Notes: a model not told the origin generated them from the sequence alone. 64,000 nucleotides of DNA from Trujillonella humicola (GCF_046233715.1 NZ_JBJNRJ010000001.1:124001-188000), one strand, 5' to 3'; numbered from the stretch's first letter, positions 8,087 through 17,065 are shown. A program made the numbers and translations.

Positions 8087-8557
8087 TCAGCCGGCGTACG
8101 GCGCGGCGACGTCGAGGATCCAGGTGACCCCGAACCGGTCGGTCAGCATGCCGGCGGCCGGGGCCCACGGCGAGGGACCGTAGGCGTCGAGGACCTCCGC
8201 GCCGACCGCGAGCCGCTCCCACAGCGCGCCGACCTCGTCGACGGTCTCCCCCCGGACCGAGACGAAGAAGGGCCGGTCGGTCAGCGTGCGGAACTCCTGG
8301 CGACGGGTGGACCCGGCGACCCCCGCCAGGCCGTCGGACGCCGGCGCCCCGGGGACGTCGTAGGCCATGATCCCGAACCCGGTCGACGTGACGACCTGGC
8401 CGAACAGCACCCGGCCGGCGTCGGGGAGGTCCGCGGGCATCCCGGCGTCCCCGTAGGTGACGACGACGACCTGACCGCCGAAGACCGATCCGTAGAACTC
8501 GAGGGCCTCGCGGGCCTGACCGGTGAAGTTGAGGTGGGTGGTCGTCTGGACCGTCAT
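8087..8557 (-). CDS. VOC family protein (PhnB-like glyoxalase fold)
   Basis: 156 aa. Start ATG 8557 (MTVQTTTHLNFTGQAREALEFY) is the usual start of this family; the in-frame upstream extension crosses the divergent promoter. The betaalphabeta repeats of the vicinal oxygen chelate fold are seen, with FYGSVFGGQVV and the C-terminal DRFGVTWILD strand typical of PhnB/3-demethylubiquinone-like members. Substrate unknown. It diverges from a WYL regulator, with 105 nt between starts. That pairing is common in actinobacteria and suggests the regulator controls this gene. Confidence 0.82.
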   Translation of the reverse strand: MTVQTTTHLNFTGQAREALEFYGSVFGGQVVVVTYGDAGMPADLPDAGRVLFGQVVTSTGFGIMAYDVPGAPASDGLAGVAGSTRRQEFRTLTDRPFFVSVRGETVDEVGALWERLAVGAEVLDAYGPSPWAPAAGMLTDRFGVTWILDVAAPYAG

Positions 8558-8662
8558 CGTCTGTGCTCCTCGTTCGCGCCGCCGGACGTCCCGGCCGTCG
8601 AGGAGGAACGCTCGCAGAGATACAGGACAGGGTCGGTCCGCTACCTGCCGCACACTGCGGGT

Positions 8663-9664
8663 GTGCCGACGACCTCAGCGCCCACGACGTCCCGCCGGCT
8701 GCTCCTGCTGCTGTCGCTGCTGCAGGCCCGCCGCGACTGGCCCGGCTCGCTCCTGGCCGAGCGCCTGGAGGTGAGCGACCGCACCGTGCGTCGTGACGTG
8801 GACCGGCTCCGCGAGCTGGGGTACCCGATCCGGGCGGTGAAGGGACCCGACGGCGGCTACCGCCTGGAGGCCGGCACCCAGCTCCCGCCGCTGCTGTTCG
8901 ACGACGAGCAGGCGGTGGCGATCGCCGTCGCGCTCGCGGCCGTCGGGAGCACCGGTGCCGGCGTGGCGGAGGCGGCCGGCCGGGCCCTCGGCACCCTGCG
9001 GCAGGTGATGCCGCAGCGGCTGCGGCACCGCATCGACGCCCTCGAGGTCACGGCGGTCGGCCGGGACCGGGCAGCGCAGGCCGCGCCCGCGGTCCTGGTG
9101 GCCGTCGGCGCCGCCATCCGGACCCGCACGGAGCTGCGCTTCGACTACCGGGCACCCGGCGGGGACCCCGACGACGGCGACGACGTCCCCGCACCGCGAC
9201 AGGCCCAGCCGCACCACCTGGTGGCCCGCGGCGGGCGCTGGTACGTCGTCGCCTGGGAACCCCGCCGGGCGGACTGGCGCGTCTACCGGGCCGACCGGAT
9301 GACGCTGCGCACCCCGGACGGCCCGCGCTTCCTCCCGCGCGAGGTCCCGGGAGGGGACGTCGCCCGCTTCCTCGAGGGCAGGTTCCGCGGATCGGCCGGC
9401 GGCGACCGGTGGCCGTGCACGGGGGAGGTCGTGCTGGAGCGGCCCGCCCCGGAGGTCGTCCCCTTCGCCGGCGACGCCACGGTGGAGCCGCTGGGACCGG
9501 GGCGCTGCCGGGTCCGCATGGGCTCGTGGTCCTGGGCCGGCCTGGTCGGTGCGCTGATCCGTTTCGACGCCGACGTGGAGGTGCTCGGCCCGCCGCCGCT
9601 CCGCCGGGCTTTCGCCGAGGTCGCCGCCCGGGCCGACCGGGCCGCGCGGACGGGACCGGGGTAG
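8663..9664 (+). CDS. YafY/WYL-family transcriptional regulator
   Basis: 333 aa. N-terminal HTH (residues ~8-65: RRLLLLLSLLQARRDWPGSLLAERLEVSDRTVRRDVDRLRELGYPI) followed by the WYL ligand-sensing domain (HHLVARGGRWYVVAWEPRRADWRVYRADRM) and a C-terminal WCX region ending FAEVAARADRAAR. WYL domains bind nucleotides or other small ligands. GTG 8663 is chosen since it begins the HTH and follows the divergent promoter; the longer frame upstream overlaps the VOC gene. The probable target is the divergent VOC gene. Confidence 0.85.
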   Translation: MPTTSAPTTSRRLLLLLSLLQARRDWPGSLLAERLEVSDRTVRRDVDRLRELGYPIRAVKGPDGGYRLEAGTQLPPLLFDDEQAVAIAVALAAVGSTGAGVAEAAGRALGTLRQVMPQRLRHRIDALEVTAVGRDRAAQAAPAVLVAVGAAIRTRTELRFDYRAPGGDPDDGDDVPAPRQAQPHHLVARGGRWYVVAWEPRRADWRVYRADRMTLRTPDGPRFLPREVPGGDVARFLEGRFRGSAGGDRWPCTGEVVLERPAPEVVPFAGDATVEPLGPGRCRVRMGSWSWAGLVGALIRFDADVEVLGPPPLRRAFAEVAARADRAARTGPG

Positions 9665-9743
9665 CCCCGTGCCGGCCGGGCGCGGAGGCCCGAGCGCCCC
9701 GTGCGAGGGTGCGGCGTCATCTGCTCGGCTCCCCGGAGGTGTC

Positions 9744-10535
9744 ATGGAGGCGTCGTTCACCCCGGACGGCGACCGGCTGGTGCCGGCAGCGCCGGCCCGC
9801 AGTCCCTGGTCCGACGCGATGGTCAACGGCCACCACGTCGGCGGGCTGGTCGCGTGGGGCGTCCAGCGGGACTGCCCGGACCCCGGCCTCCAGCTCTCCC
9901 GGCTGACCGTGGACATGGTGCGCCCGGTGCCGATGCGCCCGCTGCGGGTGCTCACCCGGCGGGTCCGCGACGGCCGGCGGCTGACGTCGTTCGACGTGAG
10001 CATCGTCGACGGCGGGGTCGAGGTGGTCCGCGGCTCGGCGCTGCTGCTGCGCCGCTCCGAGCACCCCGGCGGGGAGCCGTGGGCCCCCGAGCCGTGGGAC
10101 GTCCCGCCGCCCGAGGCCGTCGAGGGGGCCACCGGCGGGCCGATGTCGTTCGAGATCCGGCGGATCGACGACTGGAACGGCCGCCGGGGTCGGGTGTGGC
10201 TGCGGGAGCGGACCGAGTTCGTGGCGGGGGAGCCCCTGACGCCGATGGTGCGGGCCGCGCTGATGGCCGACTTCGCCAACCCGCTGGGCAACTCCGGCGC
10301 CTCGGGCCTGGAGTTCATCAACGCCGACGTGACGCTGTACCTGGCCCGCGACCCGCGCGGGGAGTGGATCGGCCTGGAGTCCTCCGGCCACGTCGGTGCC
10401 GAGGGCATCGGGGCCGGGACGGCGTGGATGTACGACCGCGACGGCCGGATCGGCTCCTGCGCCGCGGCGGCTCTCGCCGACCCCCGGATCCTGAGCCGCT
10501 ACGAGTCGCCCGTGCGGCGCCGGGTCAGCCGGTGA
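9744..10535 (+). CDS. Thioesterase family protein (TesB-like double hotdog)
   Basis: 263 aa. Two hotdog-like halves can be seen: N-terminal MVNGHHVGGLVAWGVQRDCPDPGLQLSRLTVDMVRPVPMRPL and C-terminal ADFANPLGNSGASGLEFINADVTLYLARDP, the latter containing the characteristic Asp/Asn-rich acyl-CoA thioesterase II region. It likely hydrolyses acyl-CoA; chain specificity cannot be read. ATG 9744 with GGAGGTGTC upstream (SD). Its last 11 bases overlap the convergent MFS small-subunit gene, so no terminator separates them. Confidence 0.78.
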   Translation: MEASFTPDGDRLVPAAPARSPWSDAMVNGHHVGGLVAWGVQRDCPDPGLQLSRLTVDMVRPVPMRPLRVLTRRVRDGRRLTSFDVSIVDGGVEVVRGSALLLRRSEHPGGEPWAPEPWDVPPPEAVEGATGGPMSFEIRRIDDWNGRRGRVWLRERTEFVAGEPLTPMVRAALMADFANPLGNSGASGLEFINADVTLYLARDPRGEWIGLESSGHVGAEGIGAGTAWMYDRDGRIGSCAAAALADPRILSRYESPVRRRVSR

Positions 10536-10674
10536 ACAGGGAGACCGCGGTCCTGACCGTCTGGTACAGCCCGTAGGCCAGCGGCAGGCCGACCAGGGTC
10601 CAGGCGAAGGCGACCAGCGCGGTCGGCGTGTGCGTGGGCTGCCGACCGTCCTGGGAGGTGGGGGACGAGCTCAT
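10525..10674 (-). CDS. MFS transporter small subunit (single-TM, 49 aa)
   Basis: 49 aa with one transmembrane segment (residues ~19-45, LVAFAWTLVGLPLAYGLYQTVR). The ATG overlaps the stop of the upstream OFA transporter by 4 bases (ATGA). This matches the small proteins annotated as 'MFS transporter small subunit' that accompany OFA-type antiporters. It presumably assembles with or stabilises the transporter in the membrane (inference from the conserved pairing). The C-terminus overlaps the convergent thioesterase gene by 11 bp. Confidence 0.75.
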   Translation of the reverse strand: MSSSPTSQDGRQPTHTPTALVAFAWTLVGLPLAYGLYQTVRTAVSLFTG

Positions 10675-12152
10675 CGGGTGGCGCTCCGCTCGGGGGTCGA
10701 GGCGCTCCCGGCGCCGGTGGAGGACTTCGGCTCGTGCCACTTGGCGGCCACGGGTCGCACCATCAGGTTCGCCAGGAACCCGACGGCGAGCAGGCCGACC
10801 ATGATGAACAGCGCCGGCCGGTAGTCGGCCGCGACGAGCTGCCCGGGAGTTCCCTGCGCGTCGAGCACGCCGTTGACGATCAGCGGACCGGCGACGCCGG
10901 CGGCCGACCAGGCGGTGAGCAGCCGGCCGTGGATGGCCCCGACCTGGAAGGTGCCGAACAGGTCGCGCAGGTACGCCGGGATGGTGGCGAACCCGCCGCC
11001 GTAGAACGACAGGATGACCGCCGCCAGCAGGACGAACAGCCACGTGGCGCTGCTGCCGACCGTCGCCAGCAGGACGTAGAGCACCAGGCCGCCGCCGAGG
11101 TAGATCATGTAGATGGGCTTGCGGCCGATGTAGTCGGAGGTGGACGACCACACGAAGCGCCCGGCCATGTTGAACAGCGAGAGGACGCCGACGAAGCCGG
11201 TGGCCGCCGTCGCGGCCACGAGCGAGGAGTCCCCGTTCCGGAAGAAGTCCTGGATCATCGGGCTGGCCTGCTCGAGGATCCCGATCCCCGCGGTCACGTT
11301 GCAGAAGAGCACCACCCACAGCAGCCAGAACTGCGGCGTCCGGATGGCGTTGTTCGCCGAGACGCTCTCCGTGGTGACCAGCGCCTTCTGCCCGACCGAC
11401 GCCGGGTCCCAGCCGTCGGGCCGCCAGCCCTCGGCCGGCACGCGGACGATGAACGCGCCGAACATCATGAAGACGAGGTAGACGGCGGCGAGGGTGAAGA
11501 ACAGGGCGCTGACCGCACCGCCGTCGGGCACCGAGCCCGTGGTGCCCGGGTCGTAGGCCGGGTCGTAGAAACCCATCAGCTGGCGGGACAGCGGGGAGGC
11601 GATGAGCGCGCCCCCGCCGAAGCCCATGATCGCCATGCCGGTGGCGAGCCCGGGCCGGTCGGGGAACCACTTGATCAGCGTGGAGACCGGTGAGATGTAG
11701 CCGATGCCCAGGCCGATGCCACCCAGCACGCCGTAGCCGAGGTAGAGCAGCCACAGCTGACCGGTCTCGATGCCCAGACCGCCCACCAGGAAGCCCGACA
11801 CCCAGAAGCAGGCCGAGGTGAACATCGCCGCGCGCGGTCCGTTGCGGTCGACCCAGGTGCCGAACACGGCGGCGGACAGGCCGAGCATGACGATGGCGAT
11901 CGAGAAGACGACCCCGATCGCGGTCTGGCTCGTGCCGAAGTCCTCGACCAGGGCGGTCTTGTAGACGCTGGTCGCGTAGGCCTGCCCGATGCACAGGTGC
12001 ACGGCCAGGGCGGCCGGCGGGATCAGCCACCGGTTGAACCCGGGGCGGGCGACGATGCGCTCGCGCGCCAGGAAGCTCGGCACTGCCACGGGTTGACCTC
12101 CGCCGGTCGGGCTCCCGGGGGCCCCGGGCGGGCGGCCCGTGACACCGGTCAC
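10671..12152 (-). CDS. OFA-family MFS transporter (oxalate/formate antiporter-like)
   Basis: 493 aa with about 12 hydrophobic helices. WLIPPAALAVHLCIGQAYATSVYKTAL, GIGLGIGYISPVSTLIKWFPDRPGLATGMAIMGFGGGALIASPL and NMAGRFVWSSTSDYIGRK are hallmarks of the OFA subfamily of the major facilitator superfamily. Members exchange oxalate, formate or related monocarboxylates. The start at 12152 is the longest; a shorter start near VAVPSFLARERI is possible. It is followed by its small subunit with ATGA overlap and is divergent from the mscR-MBL formaldehyde operon, suggesting export of formate (inference). Confidence 0.88.
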   Translation of the reverse strand: MTGVTGRPPGAPGSPTGGGQPVAVPSFLARERIVARPGFNRWLIPPAALAVHLCIGQAYATSVYKTALVEDFGTSQTAIGVVFSIAIVMLGLSAAVFGTWVDRNGPRAAMFTSACFWVSGFLVGGLGIETGQLWLLYLGYGVLGGIGLGIGYISPVSTLIKWFPDRPGLATGMAIMGFGGGALIASPLSRQLMGFYDPAYDPGTTGSVPDGGAVSALFFTLAAVYLVFMMFGAFIVRVPAEGWRPDGWDPASVGQKALVTTESVSANNAIRTPQFWLLWVVLFCNVTAGIGILEQASPMIQDFFRNGDSSLVAATAATGFVGVLSLFNMAGRFVWSSTSDYIGRKPIYMIYLGGGLVLYVLLATVGSSATWLFVLLAAVILSFYGGGFATIPAYLRDLFGTFQVGAIHGRLLTAWSAAGVAGPLIVNGVLDAQGTPGQLVAADYRPALFIMVGLLAVGFLANLMVRPVAAKWHEPKSSTGAGSASTPERSATR

Positions 12153-12272
12153 GGGCCGTCAGGGACGGTACGGCCGCTCCGGTTCCGCCGCCTGTCGGAG
12201 GCGGCGCGCGAACCGGCCGCGGTCCGGCGTCCCCGCCGGTGACCGCGAGGGGTGGCCGGCGCGCGGTGCTCC

Positions 12273-12278
12273 TAGGCT
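12273..12278 (+). promoter_or_regulatory. Leaderless promoter -10 (TAGGCT) for mscR
   Basis: TAGGCT with a 6-nt gap to the mscR ATG at 12285 and no Shine-Dalgarno between: leaderless arrangement. Confidence 0.55.
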
Positions 12279-12284
12279 CGGGGC

Positions 12285-13370
12285 ATGGCCTACGAGGTGA
12301 AGGGCGTCGTCGCCCGCAGCAAGGGAGCCCCCGTCAGCATCGAGACGATCGTGGTGCCCGACCCGGGCCCGGGCGAGGCGGTCGTGGACGTCCAGGCCTG
12401 CGGGGTGTGCCACACCGACCTGCACTACCGCGAGGGCGGCATCAACGACGACTTCCCGTTCCTGCTCGGGCACGAGGCCGCCGGCACGGTGGCGGCGGTC
12501 GGCGAGGGCGTCACCAACGTCGCCGTCGGCGACTTCGTCGTCCTGAACTGGCGGGCGGTGTGCGGTCAGTGCCGCGCCTGCCTCAAGGGCGAGCCGCAGT
12601 ACTGCTTCGACACGCACAACGCCGCGCAGAAGATGACGCTGACCGACGGCACCGAGCTGTCCCCGGCGCTGGGCATCGGCGCGTTCGTGGAGAAGACGCT
12701 GGTCCACTCCGGCCAGTGCACCAAGGTCGACCCGCAGGCCCCGGCGACCGCCGCCGGTCTGCTGGGCTGCGGCGTGATGGCCGGTGTGGGCGCGGCGATC
12801 AACACCGGCGGTGTGCGCCGTGGTGAGACGGTCGCGGTGTTCGGCTGCGGCGGCGTGGGGGACGCCGCGATCGCCGGGGCCAAGCTCGCCGGCGCGAGCA
12901 CGATCGTCGCGGTCGACATCGACGACCGGAAGCTGGAGTGGGCGCGGCTGTTCGGCGCCACCCACACCGTCAACTCGAAGGAGACCGACGCCGTCGAGGC
13001 GATCAGGGCCGCCACCGGCGGCTTCGGCGTCGACGTCGCCATCGACGCCGTCGGCCACCCCGCGGTGTTCGAGCAGGCCTTCTACGCCCGCGACCTGGCC
13101 GGCCGGGTCGTCCTGGTCGGCGTCCCGACGCCGGACATGCAGCTGACCCTGCCGATGATCGAGCTGTTCGGCCGTGGCGGGGCGCTGAAGTCCTCCTGGT
13201 ACGGCGACTGCCTGCCCAGCCGCGACTTCCCGATGCTGACCGACCTCTACCTGCAGGGCCGGTTCCCGCTCGAGGACTTCGTCTCCGAGACCATCGGCCT
13301 GGACTCGGTGGAGTCGGCGTTCGAGAAGATGCACAAGGGCGAGGTCCTGCGCTCGGTCGTGGTGTTCTGA
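12285..13370 (+). CDS. mscR: S-(hydroxymethyl)mycothiol dehydrogenase (formaldehyde dehydrogenase)
   Basis: 361 aa zinc alcohol-dehydrogenase family enzyme. It oxidises the spontaneous adduct of formaldehyde and mycothiol with NAD+, giving S-formylmycothiol, and may also reduce S-nitrosomycothiol. CGVCHTDLHYREG and GHEAAGTV give the catalytic zinc ligands, CGQCRACLKGEPQYC the structural zinc site, and FGCGGVGDAAIAGAKLAGA the NAD-binding Rossmann loop. The NAYEVKGVVARSKGAPV-type N-terminus and length match the mycothiol-dependent clade rather than glutathione-dependent AdhC. The MBL-fold gene follows after 2 nt, an order also found in mycobacteria. Confidence 0.93.
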   Translation: MAYEVKGVVARSKGAPVSIETIVVPDPGPGEAVVDVQACGVCHTDLHYREGGINDDFPFLLGHEAAGTVAAVGEGVTNVAVGDFVVLNWRAVCGQCRACLKGEPQYCFDTHNAAQKMTLTDGTELSPALGIGAFVEKTLVHSGQCTKVDPQAPATAAGLLGCGVMAGVGAAINTGGVRRGETVAVFGCGGVGDAAIAGAKLAGASTIVAVDIDDRKLEWARLFGATHTVNSKETDAVEAIRAATGGFGVDVAIDAVGHPAVFEQAFYARDLAGRVVLVGVPTPDMQLTLPMIELFGRGGALKSSWYGDCLPSRDFPMLTDLYLQGRFPLEDFVSETIGLDSVESAFEKMHKGEVLRSVVVF

Positions 13371-13372
13371 CC

Positions 13373-13993
13373 ATGGGCGCCCGCATCGACAAGACCGTCA
13401 TCAGCGGCGTCTTCAGCCTCGACGGGCAGGACTTCGACGTCGACAACAACGTGTGGCTGGTCGGCGACGACACCCAGGTGCTGGTCATCGACGCCCCGCA
13501 CCGGCCCGAGCCGATCGTGGAGGCCGTCGGTGGGCGGGAGGTGGCCGGGATCGTGCTGACCCACGGGCACAACGACCACATCACCGCCGCGGTCGCGCTG
13601 CGCGAGGCGGTGGACGCCCCGATCTGGTTCCCGGCCGCCGACCGGATGCTGTGGGACATGGTCTACGGCGCGTCCCAGCCGGCCGCCGACCCCGACCGCG
13701 ACCTCACCCAGGGCACGGAGTTCCGGATCGCCGGGAGCACGCTGCGCGCCCTGCACACCCCCGGCCACTCCCCGGGGAGCACCTGCCTGTACTCCGCGGA
13801 CCTGAACACCGTCTTCACCGGCGACACGCTGTTCTGCGGCGGCCCCGGAGCGACCGGCCGGTCGTTCAGCGACAAGCCCACGATCCTGACCTCGATCCGG
13901 TCGAAGCTGCTCACCCTGCACGGGGACACCGTGGTGCGCACCGGCCACGGCGACGACACGACCATCGCCGCGGAGCTGCGCACGGTCCACTGA
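13373..13993 (+). CDS. MBL-fold metallohydrolase linked to mscR
   Basis: 206 aa. The metallo-beta-lactamase motif THGHNDH (near residue 63), LHTPGHSPGST, FTGDTLFCGGPG and TGHGDDTTI supply the dinuclear metal ligands. It is directly coupled to mscR (2-nt gap), as in mycobacteria. By analogy to glyoxalase II-type thioesterases, hydrolysis of S-formylmycothiol to formate and mycothiol is plausible, but the sequence alone does not prove it. ATG 13373. Confidence 0.85.
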   Translation: MGARIDKTVISGVFSLDGQDFDVDNNVWLVGDDTQVLVIDAPHRPEPIVEAVGGREVAGIVLTHGHNDHITAAVALREAVDAPIWFPAADRMLWDMVYGASQPAADPDRDLTQGTEFRIAGSTLRALHTPGHSPGSTCLYSADLNTVFTGDTLFCGGPGATGRSFSDKPTILTSIRSKLLTLHGDTVVRTGHGDDTTIAAELRTVH

Positions 13994-14085
13994 CCGCGGC
14001 TGGTCGCGGCCGGCCGCTGCTCCTGAGCGGCGGGCACCGCGCCTCCGCCCGGACCGGCGCCGCGGCACTGCCGCCGGACCGCCCC

Positions 14086-14130
14086 GACTGCCGCGGTGCA
14101 CCGCGGCAGTCGAGTCGGCACCGCGGCAGT
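14086..14130. repeat. 26-bp palindrome plus direct repeat of CACCGCGGCAGT
   Basis: A perfect 26-bp palindrome centred on GGTGC|ACC (half-site GACTGCCGCGGTG, 14086-14111) followed by a second CACCGCGGCAGT at 14119-14130. It lies in the 268-nt gap between the MBL gene and purF and may terminate the mscR operon or be a REP-like element. Confidence 0.75.
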
Positions 14131-14248
14131 GCCGCCCCTCCCGCACGCCGAGGGCCAGGGACTCCGGGGACGGCCGGCGGGCGCGCCGGTCGGGTGACGA
14201 TGTGGTGGGGATCCCCCTGGCGCTCACCCGCCGCGGCCGGGGCCCCGG

Positions 14249-14254
14249 TACTGT
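14249..14254 (+). promoter_or_regulatory. Leaderless promoter -10 (TACTGT) for purF
   Basis: TACTGT with 7 nt to the purF GTG at 14262; no Shine-Dalgarno. Confidence 0.5.
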
Positions 14255-14261
14255 CGGACGA

Positions 14262-15827
14262 GTGCCTCGCGGTGACGGACGGCTGACGCACGACCTCGAC
14301 CCCCACGCTCCCGGTCCCCAGGACGCCTGCGGCGTCTTCGGCGTCTGGGCGCCGGGTGAGGAGGTCGCCAAGCTCGCCTACTTCGGCCTGTACGCGCTCC
14401 AGCACCGGGGGCAGGAGGCGGCCGGCATCGCGGTCTCCGACGGCGCCTCGGTCGTCGTCTACAAGGACCTCGGGCTGGTCAGCCAGGTCTTCGACGAGGC
14501 CACGCTGGGCAGCCTGCGCGGGCACCTCGCCGTCGGCCACACCCGGTACTCGACCACCGGCTCCTCGACGTGGGAGAACGCCCAGCCCACGTTCCGGACC
14601 ACCGGCGCCGGCACCGGCCTGGCGCTGTGCCACAACGGCAACCTGGTGAACACCGCCGAGCTGGCCAGCAGGGCCGCCGACGCCGGCGTCCCCGGCGCGT
14701 TCAGCGCCAGCACCGACTCCGACCTGGTCACCTCCCTCATCGCCGCCCGCCCGGACCTCTCGGTGGAGGCCGCCGCGATGGAGGTGCTCCCGCAGCTGCG
14801 CGGCGCCTTCAGCCTCACCTTCATGGACGAGGACACGCTCTACGCCGCCCGCGACCCGCAGGGCGTGCGCCCGCTGGTCCTCGGCCGGCTCGAGCGCGGC
14901 TGGGTCGTGGCCAGCGAGACCGCGGCGCTGGACATCGTCGGCGCCTCGGTGGTCCGCGAGGTCGAGCCCGGCGAGCTCATCGCCATCGACGGGGACGGGC
15001 TGCGCAGCCAGCACTTCGCCGTCGCGCAGCCCAAGGGCTGCGTCTTCGAGTACGTCTACCTGGCCCGCCCCGACACCACGATCGGCGGGCGCGGGGTGCA
15101 CGCGGCGCGGGTGGAGATCGGCCGCCGGCTGGCCAAGGAGCACCCGGCCGACGCCGACCTGGTCATCCCGGTGCCGGAGTCGGGCACCCCGGCGGCGGTC
15201 GGCTACGCCGAGGCCAGCGGCATCCCCTACGGCCTGGGCCTGGTCAAGAACTCCTACGTGGGCCGCACGTTCATCCAGCCCTCGCAGACGATCCGCCAGC
15301 TGGGCATCCGGCTCAAGCTCAACCCGCTGCGCGACGTCATCCGCGGCAAGCGGCTGGTCGTCGTCGACGACTCGATCGTGCGCGGCAACACCCAGCGGGC
15401 GCTGATCCGCATGCTCCGCGAGGCCGGCGCGGTCGAGGTGCACGTCCGCATCTCCTCCCCGCCGGTGAAGTGGCCGTGCTTCTACGGCATCGACTTCGCC
15501 AGCCGCGCCGAGCTGATCGCCAACGGGCTCGACGTCGACGGCGTGCGCGCCTCGATCAACGCGGACTCCCTCGCCTACGTGTCCGAGCAGGGCCTCATCG
15601 CCGCGACCGAGCAGCCGGCCACGCGGCTGTGCACCGCCTGCTTCACCGGGCAGTACCCGATCGCCCTCGGCGAGTCGGAGGTGCTCGGCAAGCACCTCCT
15701 GGAGGGCATCGAGCGGACGCCGATGCCGCGCCCGGACGGGCAGCGGGCCGTGACCGGCTGGACCGGCCAGCAGGCCGGCAGCGCCACCGTGCCCGGCGGC
15801 GCGGACGACGCGCTGACCCGGCCGTGA
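14262..15827 (+). CDS. purF: Amidophosphoribosyltransferase
   Basis: 521 aa. First committed step of purine synthesis: PRPP plus glutamine to phosphoribosylamine. GTG 14262 gives a 22-residue propeptide before Cys23 of CGVFG, the N-terminal nucleophile exposed by self-cleavage in the Fe-S-containing type. The PRPP loop VVVDDSIVRGNT is near residue 368, and the cysteines in CFYGIDF and CTACFTGQYP fit the [4Fe-4S] ligands of Bacillus-type PurF. The stop overlaps the purM GTG (GTGA). It is separated from the purB-L block by about 6 kb of unrelated genes. Confidence 0.96.
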   Translation: MPRGDGRLTHDLDPHAPGPQDACGVFGVWAPGEEVAKLAYFGLYALQHRGQEAAGIAVSDGASVVVYKDLGLVSQVFDEATLGSLRGHLAVGHTRYSTTGSSTWENAQPTFRTTGAGTGLALCHNGNLVNTAELASRAADAGVPGAFSASTDSDLVTSLIAARPDLSVEAAAMEVLPQLRGAFSLTFMDEDTLYAARDPQGVRPLVLGRLERGWVVASETAALDIVGASVVREVEPGELIAIDGDGLRSQHFAVAQPKGCVFEYVYLARPDTTIGGRGVHAARVEIGRRLAKEHPADADLVIPVPESGTPAAVGYAEASGIPYGLGLVKNSYVGRTFIQPSQTIRQLGIRLKLNPLRDVIRGKRLVVVDDSIVRGNTQRALIRMLREAGAVEVHVRISSPPVKWPCFYGIDFASRAELIANGLDVDGVRASINADSLAYVSEQGLIAATEQPATRLCTACFTGQYPIALGESEVLGKHLLEGIERTPMPRPDGQRAVTGWTGQQAGSATVPGGADDALTRP

Positions 15828-16882
15828 CCGAGGGCCGTTTCACCTACGCCGCCAGCGGCGTCGACATCGACGCCGGCGAGCGCGCCGTCACGCTCATGCG
15901 GTCGGCGGTCGAGCGCACCAACCGGCCCGAGGTCGTCGGCGGGCTCGGCGGGTTCGCCGGGCTGTTCGCGCTCGACGTGGGGAGGTACCGGCGCCCGCTG
16001 CTGGCGTCCTCGACCGACGGCGTCGGCACGAAGATCGCCCTGGCCCGGCAGCTGGACCGGCACGACACCGTCGGCATCGACCTCGTGGCGATGGTGGTCG
16101 ACGACCTGGTCGCCTGCGGCGCCGAGCCGCTGTTCCTGCAGGACTACGTCGCCTGCGGGCGGGTGGTGCCCGAGCGGATCGCCGCCATCGTCACCGGCAT
16201 CGCCGAGGGCTGCACCCGCTCCGGGGCGGCGCTGGTCGGCGGCGAGACCGCCGAGCACGGCGACCTCATGGCGCCCGACGACTACGACCTCGCCGCCACC
16301 GCCGTCGGGGTCGTCGAGGCCGACGCCGTCCTGGGTCCGGAGCGGGTGCGGCCCGGCGACGTCGTCGTCGCCATGGCCTCCTCCGGCTTCCACTCCAACG
16401 GCTACTCGCTGGTCCGCCGCGTCGTGGCCGAGGCCGGGCTCGACCTCGGCGCCACTCCCGCCGGCCTCGACCGGCCGCTGGGCGAGGTGCTGCTCGAGCC
16501 GACCCGGATCTACGCCTTGGACTGCCTGGCGCTGGTGGCGGAGCTGGGCACCGACGGGGTCCACGCGCTCGCGCACATCACCGGCGGTGGGCTGGCCGGC
16601 AACACCGTGCGGGTCGTCCCCGACGGTGCCGAGGCGGTGCTGGACCGCGGCACCTGGGCGCTGCCGGCCGCGGTGCGCCTGCTCGAGGAGCACGGCGTGC
16701 CGCGCGAGGAGTCCGAGCGGGCGTTCAACTGCGGCGTCGGCATGGTCGCCGTCGTCGCTCCCGAGGCCGCCGACCGCGCCGTCGCACTGCTGGAGCGGCG
16801 CGGCGTCCCGGCCTGGGTCGCCGGCACGGTCGGGTCGACCGGGGAGCCGGCGGCCGCCCGCCTGGTGGGCACCTACCGCTGA
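15824..16882 (+). CDS. purM: Phosphoribosylformylglycinamidine cyclo-ligase (AIR synthetase)
   Basis: 352 aa. It closes the imidazole ring, converting FGAM to AIR with ATP. Visible motifs are TYAASGVDIDAGERAV at the N-terminus, LLASSTDGVGTKIALA near residue 60, the ATP/Mg loop DLVAMVVDDLVACGAEPLFLQDY, LVGGETAEHGDLM and HSNGYSLVRR, and the C-terminal HITGGGLAGNTVRV. GTG 15824 overlaps the purF stop. A strong hairpin follows 155 nt downstream. Confidence 0.96.
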   Translation: MTEGRFTYAASGVDIDAGERAVTLMRSAVERTNRPEVVGGLGGFAGLFALDVGRYRRPLLASSTDGVGTKIALARQLDRHDTVGIDLVAMVVDDLVACGAEPLFLQDYVACGRVVPERIAAIVTGIAEGCTRSGAALVGGETAEHGDLMAPDDYDLAATAVGVVEADAVLGPERVRPGDVVVAMASSGFHSNGYSLVRRVVAEAGLDLGATPAGLDRPLGEVLLEPTRIYALDCLALVAELGTDGVHALAHITGGGLAGNTVRVVPDGAEAVLDRGTWALPAAVRLLEEHGVPREESERAFNCGVGMVAVVAPEAADRAVALLERRGVPAWVAGTVGSTGEPAAARLVGTYR

Positions 16883-17037
16883 GGCCGGTCGGCCGCGGTC
16901 GGCTGATCTCGTCGTGGCGGGTCCTCCGCCGTCGTGGCCGGGAGGCGGACGCGCGGTGAGGGAGGACGCCTCCGGGCGCGACGCACCGCCGCTGCCGGAG
17001 GCACCGCTGCACCCCGGCGCTCCGGGGCACACGACGA

Positions 17038-17065
17038 CACCGCCGCCCCCGGAGGGGCGGCGGTG
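17038..17065. terminator. Bidirectional terminator between purM and DUF3073 gene
   Basis: Perfect 12-bp stem CACCGCCGCCCC / GGGGCGGCGGTG with a 4-nt CGGA loop, in the gap where purM and the DUF3073 gene converge. Confidence 0.75.
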
